DNA of 64,000 nt from Rhodoblastus sp963736175 (GTDB lineage Bacteria > Pseudomonadota > Alphaproteobacteria > Rhizobiales > Beijerinckiaceae), in contig CAVTNU010000002.1 of the NCBI GenBank assembly GCA_963736175.1, positions 310,001-374,000 of the forward strand, in the 5' to 3' direction. The notes below the pieces were generated by a model. It was given only the letters and a program-made list of their open reading frames with translations, searched no databases and was not told the origin of the DNA. Of this stretch, positions 16,948 to 25,944 are shown in pieces. The position numbers and the translations under genes are program-made. How positions within the stretch are numbered: the stretch's first letter is position 1; each line of letters begins with the position of its first letter.

Positions 16948-18000
16948 CTAATCGGCGACCGCCAACCGGTCATAGCCCTTGGCGCGATAAATCGCCATCG
17001 AGGCCAGCCAGGCGAGGACAAAAACGCCGATCACGACAAAGCCGAAATTGCTCAGGCTGTCGTTCAGCCAGGAGACGACGCTCCAGACGCCGCCCTCCAG
17101 ACCCAGGCGTTCGCCGATCAGGCCGAGCGCCTCGACGCCGCCGATCAACAGGGCGACGACCACCGAGGCGGCCGTGATCGTCAGATTGTACCAGAGTTTG
17201 CGGATCGGATTGACGAAGGCCCAGCCGTAGGCGCCGACCATCAATGTGCTGTCAGCGGTGTCGACCAAAGCCATCCCGGCCGTGAACAAGGCCGGGAACA
17301 CCAGGGTCTGCCAAGGCGACATGCCGTTGGCGGCCTCGGCGGCGGCGATGCTCAACAGCCCGATCTCCGTCGCCGTGTCGAAGCCCAGCCCGAACAGGAA
17401 GCCGAGCGGATACATGTGCCAGGATTTCGTCACCACGGCGAACAGCGGACGAAACAGACGCGCCAGAAATCCGCGCCCGGACAGGAGGATGTCGAGGCTT
17501 TCGTGATCGAGGGCGCCGCCCTGGCGCGCTGAACGAAACGTGCGCCAGACGCCGACGAGGATGGCCAGGTTGGCGATGGCGATCACCAGCAGGAACGTCG
17601 CGGAGACCGCCGTCCCGACCACGCCGCCGATCGTCTTGAACGCGTTCAACCGGTCTTTCATCGCCGCGGCGGTCAAGGCCAGCAGCACAGCGGCGAGAAT
17701 GACGACGGTCGAATGCCCCAGCGAGAAGAATAATCCCACGCTTCGGGGCTTCTGGCCGCGCTGCATCAATTTGCGAACGACATTGTCGATCGCGGCGATG
17801 TGGTCGGCGTCGACCGCGTGCCGAAGGCCGAAAACCCAGGCCAGCAGCGCCGTGCCGAGAATGGCGGGACGTTCGGAAAAAAGCGCGAAAGCCCAGATCC
17901 AGGCGGCGACATTGGCGCCGATGAGGGCGACGAACATTCCGATCGTCGCGCCGCCCAGCGCTTTTGCGCGCGTCGATCGCGCGATAACGGCGTCGCTCAT
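16948..18000 (-). CDS. nicT: Nickel/cobalt permease, NiCoT family (HoxN/NixA-like)
   Basis: About 350 residues with eight or so membrane segments. The NiCoT signature HAVDADHIAAIDN is present in the second helix region, followed by LFFSLGHSTVV and GLGFDTATEI, the other two family motifs. It imports Ni2+ (or Co2+) with high affinity. A NikR operator lies 45-72 bp upstream and nikR is the next gene upstream, so nickel is the likely substrate. Import would feed the hydrogenase maturation genes at 53-64 kb. The ATG at 18000 is used; an in-frame GTG at 18006 is an alternative. It converges with the MgtE-type gene, with 29 bp between stops. Confidence 0.94.
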   Translation of the reverse strand: MSDAVIARSTRAKALGGATIGMFVALIGANVAAWIWAFALFSERPAILGTALLAWVFGLRHAVDADHIAAIDNVVRKLMQRGQKPRSVGLFFSLGHSTVVILAAVLLALTAAAMKDRLNAFKTIGGVVGTAVSATFLLVIAIANLAILVGVWRTFRSARQGGALDHESLDILLSGRGFLARLFRPLFAVVTKSWHMYPLGFLFGLGFDTATEIGLLSIAAAEAANGMSPWQTLVFPALFTAGMALVDTADSTLMVGAYGWAFVNPIRKLWYNLTITAASVVVALLIGGVEALGLIGERLGLEGGVWSVVSWLNDSLSNFGFVVIGVFVLAWLASMAIYRAKGYDRLAVAD

Positions 18001-18044
18001 CGCCACTCGCCCCTTCCGTCGACGGTTTTGAACGTCCCGCCTGA

Positions 18045-18072
18045 GTATGATGTTCAGAATAGAACATCATAT
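18045..18072. promoter_or_regulatory. NikR operator before the nickel permease gene
   Basis: GTATGA-N16-TCATAT, one base from the published NikR consensus GTATGA-N16-TCATAC. The inner bases are also symmetric (TGTTC and GAACA). It lies between nikR and the permease gene, 45 bp before the permease ATG, where bound Ni-NikR would block transcription. Palindrome, spacing and neighbouring nikR all agree. Confidence 0.9.
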
Positions 18073-18117
18073 CCATTTGGCAATATGGCGCTGGCGCGGG
18101 GCGGGAACTTTGAGCGA

Positions 18118-18615
18118 TCAACCCGCCTCGCGCACGTGGGCGTGCGGATGGGCGTGCGGATGAGCATGGGTGTCGCCGTCGGAGCCATCGTCGCCATGGG
18201 CATGGGTTTCGGCGGCGACGTCGACCGGGACGACAACGAGCTGACCATGGCGGACGCCCCGCTCCGCCATCACATGTTCGGCGAAGTGGCGAACCTGTGG
18301 ACTGGCTCCGCGCAAGACGGCGACCTCGAGACAGGACTCGTGATCGAGATGGACGTGCAGCGTCGCGACGGACAGGTCGTGATGATGATGCTGGGCGTTG
18401 GCGAGCCTTTTGGCCAGGGCGCGCGTCTCATGGTCGTAGACGTAGACCAAGGCGGCGACGCAGGCGCCTTCGGCCACGGCCTGCGAGCGTTGCGCCAGTC
18501 CGGCGCGGGTCAGGTCGCGCAAGGCTTCCGAGCGATTTTGATAGCCTCTTTCGCGCTGAAATTTGTCGAGTTCATCGACGAGATCGTCGTCCAGCGTGAC
18601 CGTGATCCTTTGCAT
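18118..18615 (-). CDS. nikR: Nickel-responsive regulator NikR with His-rich tail
   Basis: 165 residues. The ribbon-helix-helix DNA-binding domain is MQRITVTLDDDLVDELDKFQ followed by YQNRSEALRDLTRAGL. The metal-binding ACT-like domain supplies HHHHDLSVATLHVHLDHESC, with the His and Cys ligands of the NikR nickel site. After the usual end (about residue 135) there is an extra tail with repeated HAHPHAHPHAH, which is not in most NikR proteins. It represses the adjacent permease when nickel is plentiful. The tail may hold or sense extra nickel; that is an inference. Confidence 0.93.
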   Translation of the reverse strand: MQRITVTLDDDLVDELDKFQRERGYQNRSEALRDLTRAGLAQRSQAVAEGACVAALVYVYDHETRALAKRLANAQHHHHDLSVATLHVHLDHESCLEVAVLRGASPQVRHFAEHVMAERGVRHGQLVVVPVDVAAETHAHGDDGSDGDTHAHPHAHPHAHVREAG

Positions 18616-18768
18616 GTCGCTCTCCGAGTCGCCCGTTCGGAAACAGAATAGGGCATATCGACACGGCGCATAAGGCTGTTGAGCGCGCGTTCAAATCATC
18701 GCCCGCAAACGCCTTTGCCGGTTAATCTCGCGGCGGCGGACGAGCCGGGGATTTCGGGCTCCCACCGG

Positions 18769-19293
18769 TCACACGTCCGCGCCGCGGTTTTTGATGATCC
18801 AAAGCGTGAGGTCCCAAGCCTGGATGACGCCAATCAGCAACAACAGCGTCGTGGAGCCCGCGATGACAAAAGGAGCGAAGGGCTTTTGGCCGATCAACCC
18901 GATCCCGCCCACGATCTGGCTGGCGTTCGAAATGAAGGGAACGCCCGCATAGATTATCCAGCTGTTGAGTTCGAGCGACACGACTTTTTGCTTTCGAAGC
19001 AACATCACGACGCTCGTCGTATAGCCCAGCCCGGCGAGTCCGAGCGCGCCCACGAAAAGTCCGGCGGGCCGATCGGCGGGCCATGGCGCCAGGACGATCA
19101 AGGCCTGGATGAGCACGCCGCAAAAATGGACCAGCGCCGGCGTCAAAAATGCATGCGCGCCGTCGAACGCGCCCTTCAAGGAAAGGCCGACGCTCAAAGT
19201 GACGGTGACAAAGAGCAGCCCCGCCAAAGTCGCCGCCGCCGCCCCCGCCAGGGCGTAAAAGCCGTACCAGGCCGCAAGCATGGATTTCTCCAT
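18769..19293 (-). CDS. Hypothetical integral membrane protein
   Basis: About 174 residues with five or so hydrophobic segments, starting MEKSMLAAWYGFYALAGAAA. No specific motif or family was recognised. A longer frame to 19347 is available, but the added residues are very basic and unlike the rest, so the ATG at 19293 is preferred. It stands alone between nikR and a divergent secreted protein gene. Confidence 0.55.
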   Translation of the reverse strand: MEKSMLAAWYGFYALAGAAAATLAGLLFVTVTLSVGLSLKGAFDGAHAFLTPALVHFCGVLIQALIVLAPWPADRPAGLFVGALGLAGLGYTTSVVMLLRKQKVVSLELNSWIIYAGVPFISNASQIVGGIGLIGQKPFAPFVIAGSTTLLLLIGVIQAWDLTLWIIKNRGADV

Positions 19294-19514
19294 TTCAGAA
19301 CGTCTGCGCCTATAAACAAAAATCATACGTCCAGGGCGAGAGTCCAATTTTATTCAGGATTTCGGCGTCACGCTACGAAATCTGGATACTCAACCGTTCC
19401 ATCGTCCCGCACGCCCGGCAAAAAGTGCGCCGAAGGAAAGGGATTCAGGTAAGCTGCCCCAGCAATGCATAATCGCTGGCTGACGATGTCGGCGCGCGGC
19501 GAAGGAGAACCGGC

Positions 19515-20045
19515 ATGGCTTATCGACAGATTCGCAAGCTCCTGCTGACGATCGGCGCGGTCGTCCTGTTCGCGACGCCCGCCCGCGCCGATGAAATCAC
19601 GACCAAATATCCGTGGATCGTCAAGCCGCAAAACGAGTTGACCCACGCGGAATGCAAGGCCGCCATGCGCCACGACGCCAATTATTGGTGGGCGCGGGGC
19701 GCGTGTCACATGAAATTCATTCGCGACGCCTGGGGCGTCGTGATCAGGGATACCGCCGCCAACGAGGCGCCGGACGCGATCGTGAAGAAAGGCGAACTAC
19801 TGACCGCCATCACGCAATACCGACCGGACGAGGGAACCTATTGCCAGCACGGCGGCTCTTGCTTGCCCGCCAAGGACGTAAAGCTTCTCGGCTCAATTCT
19901 CACCGGCCCTGATACCGGCGAATACAAAGTCGGCGATGAAAGCGACCTATGGCAGGGCGTGTCGACATCCTGCGAACTCATCCTCGCCGACCGCGCCAAC
20001 ATCATCGAGGCGAAGGCGCAGGAAATGCTGAGGGATTGCCGCTAG
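19515..20045 (+). CDS. Hypothetical exported protein
   Basis: 176 residues. A signal peptide is evident: a basic start (MAYRQIRKLLLTIGAVVLFA) and cleavage probably after TPARA. The mature part has six cysteines at spaced positions, which could form disulfides in the periplasm, and is mostly polar. GAAGGAGAA before the ATG is a good ribosome binding site. No family was recognised. It ends about 80 bp before the IS5-type insertion. Confidence 0.6.
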   Translation: MAYRQIRKLLLTIGAVVLFATPARADEITTKYPWIVKPQNELTHAECKAAMRHDANYWWARGACHMKFIRDAWGVVIRDTAANEAPDAIVKKGELLTAITQYRPDEGTYCQHGGSCLPAKDVKLLGSILTGPDTGEYKVGDESDLWQGVSTSCELILADRANIIEAKAQEMLRDCR

Positions 20046-20131
20046 GCGGGCGGCGCGACGACGATCTGGAGCGGAAGACTTTGCGCCTCCACGACAACCC
20101 ATTCGGCCCGATGTTGCCGCCCATGTCTTAG

Positions 20132-21064
20132 AGTCTGTCCGCGAAGTTTAAGAGCTTAAACATAGCTTTCGCATCATCAAGCGGATTGACGCGAGGCGGA
20201 TGAACGCCAAGGCGTTTCGCGTCAGGTTTTCGAAGTCCTTCGCCAATCTGCGGCATCTTCCGAGCCAGGCGAAGGTTCGCTCGACCACCCATCTGCGCGG
20301 GAGGACCTCGAAACCCTGCGCCTGATCGGAGCGCTTGACGATCTCGGTGACCAGGAGCGGCAAAATCTTCTTTTGCGCCGCCCGGAACTTTGGGCCTTGA
20401 TAGCCGCCGTCGGCGAAGAGTTTGCGCAGGAATGGGTGCAGTCCGAACATTGTCGCCAACACCAATTTGCCGCCGTCGCGGTCCTGAATATCGGCGGGAT
20501 GAACAATCGCGTGCAGCAGCAATCCTAAAGTGTCGACGAGGATATGGCGCTTCTTGCCCTTGATCTTTTTCCCCGCGTCGTAGCCATTCGGATCGATGCA
20601 GCGCCCCCTTTTTCGGCGCTTTTGACGCTCTGGCTGTCGATCACGCAAGCTGTCGGGCTGGCTTCGCGCCCCATCGCCTCGCGACACTTCACATAGAGTG
20701 CGTGGTGGATGCGATCGAGCGTGCCGTTCCACGTCCACAGATCGAAATAATCGAACAGCGTGCTGCGCGGCGGCAAATCCTTCGGCACGTATCGCCATTG
20801 GCAGCCCGTGCTCAGCACGTACATCAGGCCGTTGACGACTTCACGCACATCGACGGTGCGCTTGCGCCCGCCGCGCTTGGCCGGCGGTATCAACGACGCG
20901 ATATGCTCCCATTCGGCGTCGGTCAGGTCGCTGGGATAACGCAACTTGTCGCGGTTATATTGCGCGCGGTTCTCGCTCGTCCACATCGGCAGCCCCTCCA
21001 GAATCAGGCTACCTTCCATGAATCACATCCGACTCATGCGATTCAACTTCTTTTCGGACGGACA
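20132..21064 (-). mobile_element. IS5-family insertion sequence (IS427-like)
   Basis: About 0.93 kb. The ends share an imperfect inverted repeat around TGTCCG (AGTCTGTCCGCGAAG at the left; TGTCCGTCCGAAAAG on the other strand at the right). CTTAG occurs directly outside both ends (20127-20131 and 21065-21069), a likely target duplication. It carries a two-frame DDE transposase. The exact ends could shift by a few bases. Confidence 0.85.
20148..20986 (-). CDS. IS5-family transposase, two frames joined by -1 frameshift
   Basis: The first frame starts MWTSENRAQYNRDKLRYPSD and runs to the catalytic region VIDSQSVKSAEKG. The second frame continues CIDPNGYDAGKKIKGKKRHI, then ends with the WVVERTFAWLGRCRRLAKDF signature of IS5 transposases. 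The frames meet at AAAAAGGGGG (20604-20613 on this strand), a slippery run where ribosomes of IS427-type elements shift by -1. It therefore looks functional and not broken. The role is cut-and-paste transposition of the element. Confidence 0.85.
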
Positions 21065-21113
21065 CTTAGGCGCGTTCCGTCACCCATGTCTGCGGGTCGG
21101 ACATTTGGGAAAA

Positions 21114-21189
21114 TGGTGCCGATTGAGGGATTCGAACCCCCGACCCCCTCATTACGAATGAGGTGCTCTACCAGCTGAGCTAAATCGGC
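21114..21189 (-). tRNA. tRNA-Thr (anticodon CGT)
   Basis: The minus strand reads as a complete cloverleaf of 76 nt ending in CCA. The acceptor stem is GCCGATT/AATCGGC, the D-loop contains AGCTGGTAGAGC, and the T-arm contains GGTTCGAATCC. The anticodon stem is CCTCA/TGAGG with loop TTCGTAA, giving anticodon CGT for Thr (ACG). CCA is encoded. It lies 45 bp from the IS5-type element. Confidence 0.96.
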
Positions 21190-21381
21190 GCACCGCCCTA
21201 TTAGCCAGATTGAACTTTATTGGCAAGGCGGCGCGGCGTCCTGGCGCAGGTTTTTGCCAAGCGGCGATCCAAGCCGCGACCAAAGCGGCGATCAACCAAA
21301 ACCGTTCACTGTGCCGCGCGAATTCGCATGCGCTCAACGCGGGTCTGCGCTAAAGAAAGCGGCAAATCGGAGTATTTTGTC

Positions 21382-22526
21382 GTGTCGCAGCCAGATTTCG
21401 CGCAGGAAACCAAAGCGGGGGCGTTTCTCGCCCGTCTCGAGGGCGCCGGCTATCGCCGTTGCGAGCCGGGCGTCCTGCATCCCGCCGAATTCTTCCTCAA
21501 TCTGGCCGGCGAGGACATTCGCGGCGCGCTGTTCTTGACCTCCGGCGCCGGCGGCGCGGAACTCTGCCTGCGGCCGGAGTTCACCATTCCCGTGGCGCGC
21601 GCCTATCTCGCCTCGGGGCAGGCGGGCTCGGCCGCCGCCTTCTGCTATTATGGGCCGGTGTTTCGCGTCCGCTCGGACGGGCCGGGCGAATTTCTGCAGG
21701 GCGGTCTCGAAAGCTTCGGACGCGCCGATCGCGAAGCCGCCGACGCGGATATTCTGGCGCTGGCGCTGGAAGCGGCCGAGCGGCCGCTGAAAGTGCGGAT
21801 GGGCGACGCCGGCCTGTTCGCCGCCTTCCTCGAAAAGCTCAATCTGCCGGCCGTCTGCGCCGCCGCATCCGCAGCGGCCACGCCCGCGGGCAATCGGTCG
21901 CCGCCATTCTCGCCGCGCCCGGCCACGCCGCCGGCGACGATCATTCCGGCGTTCTGGCGGCGCTTGAGGGCGTCGACAAGCAGGGCGCGCGCGCGCTCGT
22001 CGAGGACCTGCTCAAGATCGCCGGCATTTCCAGCGTCGGCGGCCGCTCGGTCAGCGAAATCGCCGAACGCTTTCTGGAGCAGTCGGCGCTGAAATCCGGC
22101 GCCGGCGTGCCGGCTGAAAAGGTCAACGCGCTGGAAAATTTTCTCGCCATCGAGGGCAATCCCGACATGGCGGCCGAATCCCTGCGCTTCCTGGCGTCCG
22201 AGACCGACCTCGACCTCAACGGCGAACTCGACTCCTTCGAGCAGCGGCTGCATTTCATCGCCGCGCGCGGCCTCGATCTCGACCAGATGACCTTCGCCGC
22301 CGCCTTCACGCGCAATCTTGATTATTACACCGGCTTCGTCTTCGAGGCGGGCGATCCGGCGCGCATCGGCGCCCCGCCGGCCGTCGGAGGCGGGCGCTAC
22401 GACGGCCTGCTCGCCGCCGTCGGCGCCAAGGCCGACATACCCGCCGTCGGCGCGGCGGTCTGGATCGACCGTCTCGACGAAAGCCAGGGTCCGGCGCGCA
22501 AGCCCGGCGCGGGAGAGGGCCAATGA
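21382..22526 (+). pseudogene. hisZ: hisZ, ATP phosphoribosyltransferase regulatory subunit, frameshifted
   Basis: HisZ is the histidyl-tRNA-synthetase-like partner of short-form HisG. The first part starts VSQPDFAQETKAGAFLARLE from a GTG at 21382 and includes LCLRPEFTIPVARAYL and FRVRSDGPGEFLQGG. The second part, in another frame, contains FTRNLDYYTGFVFE and PPAVGGGRYDGLLA. The two frames join if one G is restored near 21857 (TCTG to TCTGG), giving a normal 381-residue protein. Because the rest is conserved and hisG overlaps its end by 4 bp, this may be a sequencing error and not a dead gene. Confidence 0.85.
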
Positions 22527-23500
22527 AAGTCGAAAAACTCGTTCTCGCCGTTCCCTCCAAGGGACGCCTGCAGGAAAACGCCAACGCCTTTTTCGCCCGG
22601 GCCGGCCTCAATGTCGTGCAGGGACGCGGCGCGCGCGATTATCGGGGCGTGCTGGAAGGCGCGCCGCATGTCGAGGTGGCCTTTCTCTCGGCCTCCGAAA
22701 TCGTCCGCAATCTGGCGTCCGGCGCGGCCCACCTGGGCGTCACCGGCGAGGATCTCGTTCACGAGTCGCAGGCCCTCGGCAAGGTCGAGCTGCTGACCGA
22801 GCTCGGCTTCGGCCACGCCAATGTCATCGTCGCCGTGCCGCAGGCCTGGATCGACGTGCGCACCATGGCCGACCTCGAGGACGTCGCCTCCGCCTATCGC
22901 GCCAAGCGCGGCGAACGGATGCGGGTCGCCACCAAATATGTGAACATGACGCGCGCCTTTTTCGCCGAAAAGGGTGTGAGCGACTATCGCATCGTCGAGA
23001 GCCTGGGCGCGACCGAAGGCGCGCCGGCCGCCGGCCAGGCGGAGCTGATTGTCGACATCACCACGACGGGGGCGACGCTCGCAGCCAATGCGCTGAAAAT
23101 TCTCGACAATGGCGTGATCCTGCGCTCGCAGGCCAATCTCGTGGCCTCGCTCGCCGCGTCCTGGACGCCGGAGACGCTGGAGAGCGCCCGCCTCATTCTG
23201 GCGCGCATCGCCGCGGAGGAGGAAGCCCGCGTCACGCGCGAATTGCGCGCCGTGCTCGCCAAGGCGCCGAAAAATCTGGAAGCCGAAGCGCAGGCGAAAT
23301 TCGGCGCCGCGCTGCGCCGCCGCGGCGACGACGGCTTGCTGGTGTTCGCCGCGCCGAAGGATTGCGCGCCCAGCTTCGCCGACTGGCTGATCGGCCTCGG
23401 CGCCGATCATGTCAGCGTGCGCCAGCTCGATTACGTGTTCAAGGCGCGGAACCCGCTGTACGAGCGCCTGACGAAAAAGCTGCGCGTGCGCCAAGCCTGA
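22523..23500 (+). CDS. hisG: ATP phosphoribosyltransferase catalytic subunit
   Basis: 325 residues. Family features are LVLAVPSKGRLQENANAFFA at the start, LGVTGEDLVHE, VATKYVNMTRAFF and the phosphoribosyl-binding loop VDITTTGATLAAN. It condenses ATP with PRPP, the first step in histidine synthesis. It overlaps hisZ by 4 bp (ATGA), as expected for the HisZ-HisG pair. The length is greater than the minimal short form, with a C-terminal extension of about 80 residues seen in alphaproteobacterial homologues. Confidence 0.94.
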   Translation: MKVEKLVLAVPSKGRLQENANAFFARAGLNVVQGRGARDYRGVLEGAPHVEVAFLSASEIVRNLASGAAHLGVTGEDLVHESQALGKVELLTELGFGHANVIVAVPQAWIDVRTMADLEDVASAYRAKRGERMRVATKYVNMTRAFFAEKGVSDYRIVESLGATEGAPAAGQAELIVDITTTGATLAANALKILDNGVILRSQANLVASLAASWTPETLESARLILARIAAEEEARVTRELRAVLAKAPKNLEAEAQAKFGAALRRRGDDGLLVFAAPKDCAPSFADWLIGLGADHVSVRQLDYVFKARNPLYERLTKKLRVRQA

Positions 23501-23539
23501 TAGCCGGCCGGAATTCGCCCATCAGCCGGCGCGGTCGGC

Positions 23540-23582
23540 AAAAAAAAGCGGCGCAAATCCCCGGTGGGAATTCGCGCCGGCT
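23540..23582 (-). terminator. Rho-independent terminator (minus strand, rpmB side)
   Basis: On the minus strand a long GC-rich stem (GCCGGCGCGAATTCCC pairing with GGGGATTTGCGCCGC, slightly imperfect) is followed by eight T residues. It ends transcription coming from rpmB and may also act on hisG, whose stop is 40 bp away on the other strand. Confidence 0.8.
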
Positions 23583-23704
23583 TTAAATCCTGGCGTTGAG
23601 CAGGGTGCGCGGCGGTTCGCTTGAAGAAAATGCGGAAAAACCCAAAACGTTATTCTAACCGCATATTCTTATCCAAAAAGTCTGCAACTTTTTGGGAATA
23701 GGCT

Positions 23705-23995
23705 TCAGGCGACGGCAGCCTGCTTCTTCTCGATTTCGCGCTTCAGCTTCTTGACCCCGACCGACAGATCGGCGTCGTTGGCCTTGGCGAGGAACGCGTC
23801 GAGACCGCCGCGATGTTCGACCGAGCGCAAAGCGGCGGCCGCCACGCGCAGACGCACCGAACGCTGCAGCGTGTCGGAGATCAGCGAGACGTTGACGAGG
23901 TTGGGCAGGAACCGCGTGCGGGTCTTGTGATTGGAATGGCTGACGAGATTGCCCGACTGGACGGCCTTGCCGGTTAATTCGCAACGGCGGGACAT
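23705..23995 (-). CDS. rpmB: 50S ribosomal protein L28
   Basis: 96 residues. MSRRCELTGKAVQSGNLVSH and SNHKTRTRFLPNLVNVSL are the classic L28 start. Length is normal for alphaproteobacteria. It is followed by a clear terminator at 23540-23582. DUF3108 and the SUV3-like helicase lie upstream in the opposite direction, a common alphaproteobacterial neighbourhood. Confidence 0.97.
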   Translation of the reverse strand: MSRRCELTGKAVQSGNLVSHSNHKTRTRFLPNLVNVSLISDTLQRSVRLRVAAAALRSVEHRGGLDAFLAKANDADLSVGVKKLKREIEKKQAAVA

Positions 23996-24283
23996 AGAAC
24001 TTCCTTTCGATCGGCGCCGACAGGTCTGACGCCGGGGTCTGCCGGCTTATCGGGCTTGCGGCCTTGAAAACTGTTGAAAGCCTCGGCTTTGGCTTCGCGC
24101 GGGATGCAAAGCGCGGCTTGTCAGCCGAATCGCCGCCCACAGAAACGCAAAAACCCCCGCCACGTGATTTCCATCGCGTCGCGCTCAGCTTTGACGAGCG
24201 GGCTTTTAGCGCAGGGCCGTCGTCGCGTCAAGGCGCGCCTAGCGCCCGAACGGCCGGAAATAGGCGCGAATGCAGTGAAAAAG

Positions 24284-24360
24284 TGGTCGGAGTGATAGGA
24301 TTCGAACCTACGACCCCCTCGTCCCGAACGAGGTGCGCTACCAGGCTGCGCTACACTCCG
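24284..24360 (-). tRNA. tRNA-Pro (anticodon CGG)
   Basis: Complete 77-nt cloverleaf on the minus strand with encoded CCA. The acceptor stem is CGGAGTG/CACTCCG, the D-arm contains GCGCAGCCTGGTAGCGC, and the T-arm contains GGTTCGAATCC. The anticodon stem is CCTCG/CGAGG with loop TTCGGGA, so the anticodon is CGG (codon CCG). Confidence 0.96.
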
Positions 24361-24647
24361 ACATGCAAAGGGATAGGCCCGATGCGCCCTGGAGGCCGCC
24401 TTATAGCGGGGACACAGGCGCCCGGCAAGCGAAAAGGCGCGGGCGCGAAATCCTTCCTTTCGCGCCGTTTTCGCCGCCGCGCGCGTCCGGACCAGTCGTC
24501 GCGCCGCGCGGCAAAAGGGCCCGGCGCGCGTTTTCCTTGTTGATCGGCGCGGCGGATTCGCCTTGAATTGGTCCGATTCGGAATAGATTCGTACTCGGAT
24601 CGCAGATCAACGCGCGACGGCGGCCAGACCGAAAGACTCCGACAGGT

Positions 24648-25448
24648 ATGAAATCAAATTTTTTGAATGCGGGCGCGATCGTGAGCGCGGCCTTTATCGT
24701 GGCCGTCGCTCCCTCGGCGCGCGCGGAAAACTTTCACGCTCATTATTCGGTTTCGTTGATCGGCCTGCCGATCGGCGCGGCGACGGCGGACGCCGCCATC
24801 GGTCAGAGCGCCTATAAAATCGACTTCAGCGTCAAATTGACCGGTCTGGCGGCGATGGTTTCGAGCGCCAAGGCGGCGCTTGCCTCGTCAGGCAGCGTCA
24901 ATCATGGCGTCGTGACGCCCTTGACCTATGCGACGACCTCGGCCAACTCCAGGGAGACGCGAACCTTGCGCATGGCGCTGAACGGCGGTTCGGTGCGTGC
25001 GGTCGAATATTCGCCGCCCTGGGAGGACAAGAGCCCCGACCGCGTGCCGCTGACCGAGGCGGACAAGCGCAACATCATCGATCCGTTGTCGGCTTTCATC
25101 ATGCCCGTGCCGGCGCAGGCCGATCTCGTGGGACCGTCGGCGTGCAATCGCACGGTGCCAGTTTACGACGGCTATACGCGGTTCGACGTGACCTTGTCCT
25201 TTGTCGCCGTCCGGCAGATCAAAACCAAGGGCTATGCGGGGCCGGTTTCGGTCTGCGCGGCCCGCTATATCCCGATCGCCGGCCACAAGCTGAATCGGGC
25301 GATCAAATTCATGGAGGGAAACCGGCAGATGGATGTCTGGCTTGCGCCGATGACGCAGGCGCATGTCGTCATACCCTACCGGGTTTCGTTAATGACTATG
25401 GCCGGCACCGCGGTCATCGAAGCCACCGATATGAATATCGCGCCCTGA
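24648..25448 (+). CDS. DUF3108-family exported protein
   Basis: 266 residues with a signal peptide (MKSNFLNAGAIVSAAFIVAV, cleavage likely after ARA). The mature part is beta-rich, with AHYSVSLIGLPIGAATADAA at the start and YTRFDVTLSFVAV later, matching DUF3108 periplasmic proteins of unknown function. It lies between rpmB/tRNA-Pro and the helicase, its usual place in alphaproteobacteria. Two cysteines (about residues 165 and 201) could form a disulfide. Confidence 0.8.
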   Translation: MKSNFLNAGAIVSAAFIVAVAPSARAENFHAHYSVSLIGLPIGAATADAAIGQSAYKIDFSVKLTGLAAMVSSAKAALASSGSVNHGVVTPLTYATTSANSRETRTLRMALNGGSVRAVEYSPPWEDKSPDRVPLTEADKRNIIDPLSAFIMPVPAQADLVGPSACNRTVPVYDGYTRFDVTLSFVAVRQIKTKGYAGPVSVCAARYIPIAGHKLNRAIKFMEGNRQMDVWLAPMTQAHVVIPYRVSLMTMAGTAVIEATDMNIAP

Positions 25449-25944
25449 ACGGAACGCATCTGGACGTCGCGATGACTTGACGGCGATCTGGCGTTTCGTG
25501 TCATTTCGATGCGGAAAGGTTAAGACGATGCGCCTTTTCCGGCGGCGCGAGACCGGCGGCGGAAATTTCGCCGCGCCGGGCGCCCTTGAAAACCGGGCGT
25601 GACAAAAAGAGAATGTTCGGCGCACGCTGATTCGCGCGCCTTTTGTTCTTCTTTCGTTCAAAAGCTTTACATTTCACGCCGAAAACGCCATTTGCACCGC
25701 ATTGACAAAACAGCCCAACGGAGTCCGTCTCCGTTTTCTCGGGTCTTGGGCTGTCAGAGGACGTGAAATCAAATTCTTGTGGTTTCTTGGCAAGTCCATT
25801 CAATATGTTGTGTGAACAAACAAGGACTCGCGCAAGGTCACCGATTCGGGCGCGATTCGTTCCTTTCCTGTTCGAAAGGTAAAAAATGCGGCCCGGATCT
25901 GCCCCAAATGGAGACAGCGGCGCGGCGTTCGACCGGGGTCGCGC
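25449..25944. other. 496-bp intergenic region before the helicase gene
   Basis: No protein gene is supported here. The region is less GC-rich than its surroundings and contains one strong predicted RNA stem (25710-25754). It presumably holds the promoter for the helicase gene. A small RNA is possible but not demonstrated. Confidence 0.5.
25710..25754. other. Two-level RNA stem-loop candidate
   Basis: ACAGCCCAA (25710-25718) pairs perfectly with TTGGGCTGT (25746-25754). Inside, CGGAG (25719-25723) pairs with CTCCG (25729-25733), and a further single-stranded TTTTCTCGGGTC follows. There is no T-run beside the stem that would make it an ordinary terminator, and no known riboswitch was recognised. 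Confidence 0.45.

Noticed and set aside
20148..20986. Broken IS5 transposase
   Set aside because: The two frames join at a slippery A5G5 run as in IS427-type elements, so programmed frameshifting explains it better than mutation.
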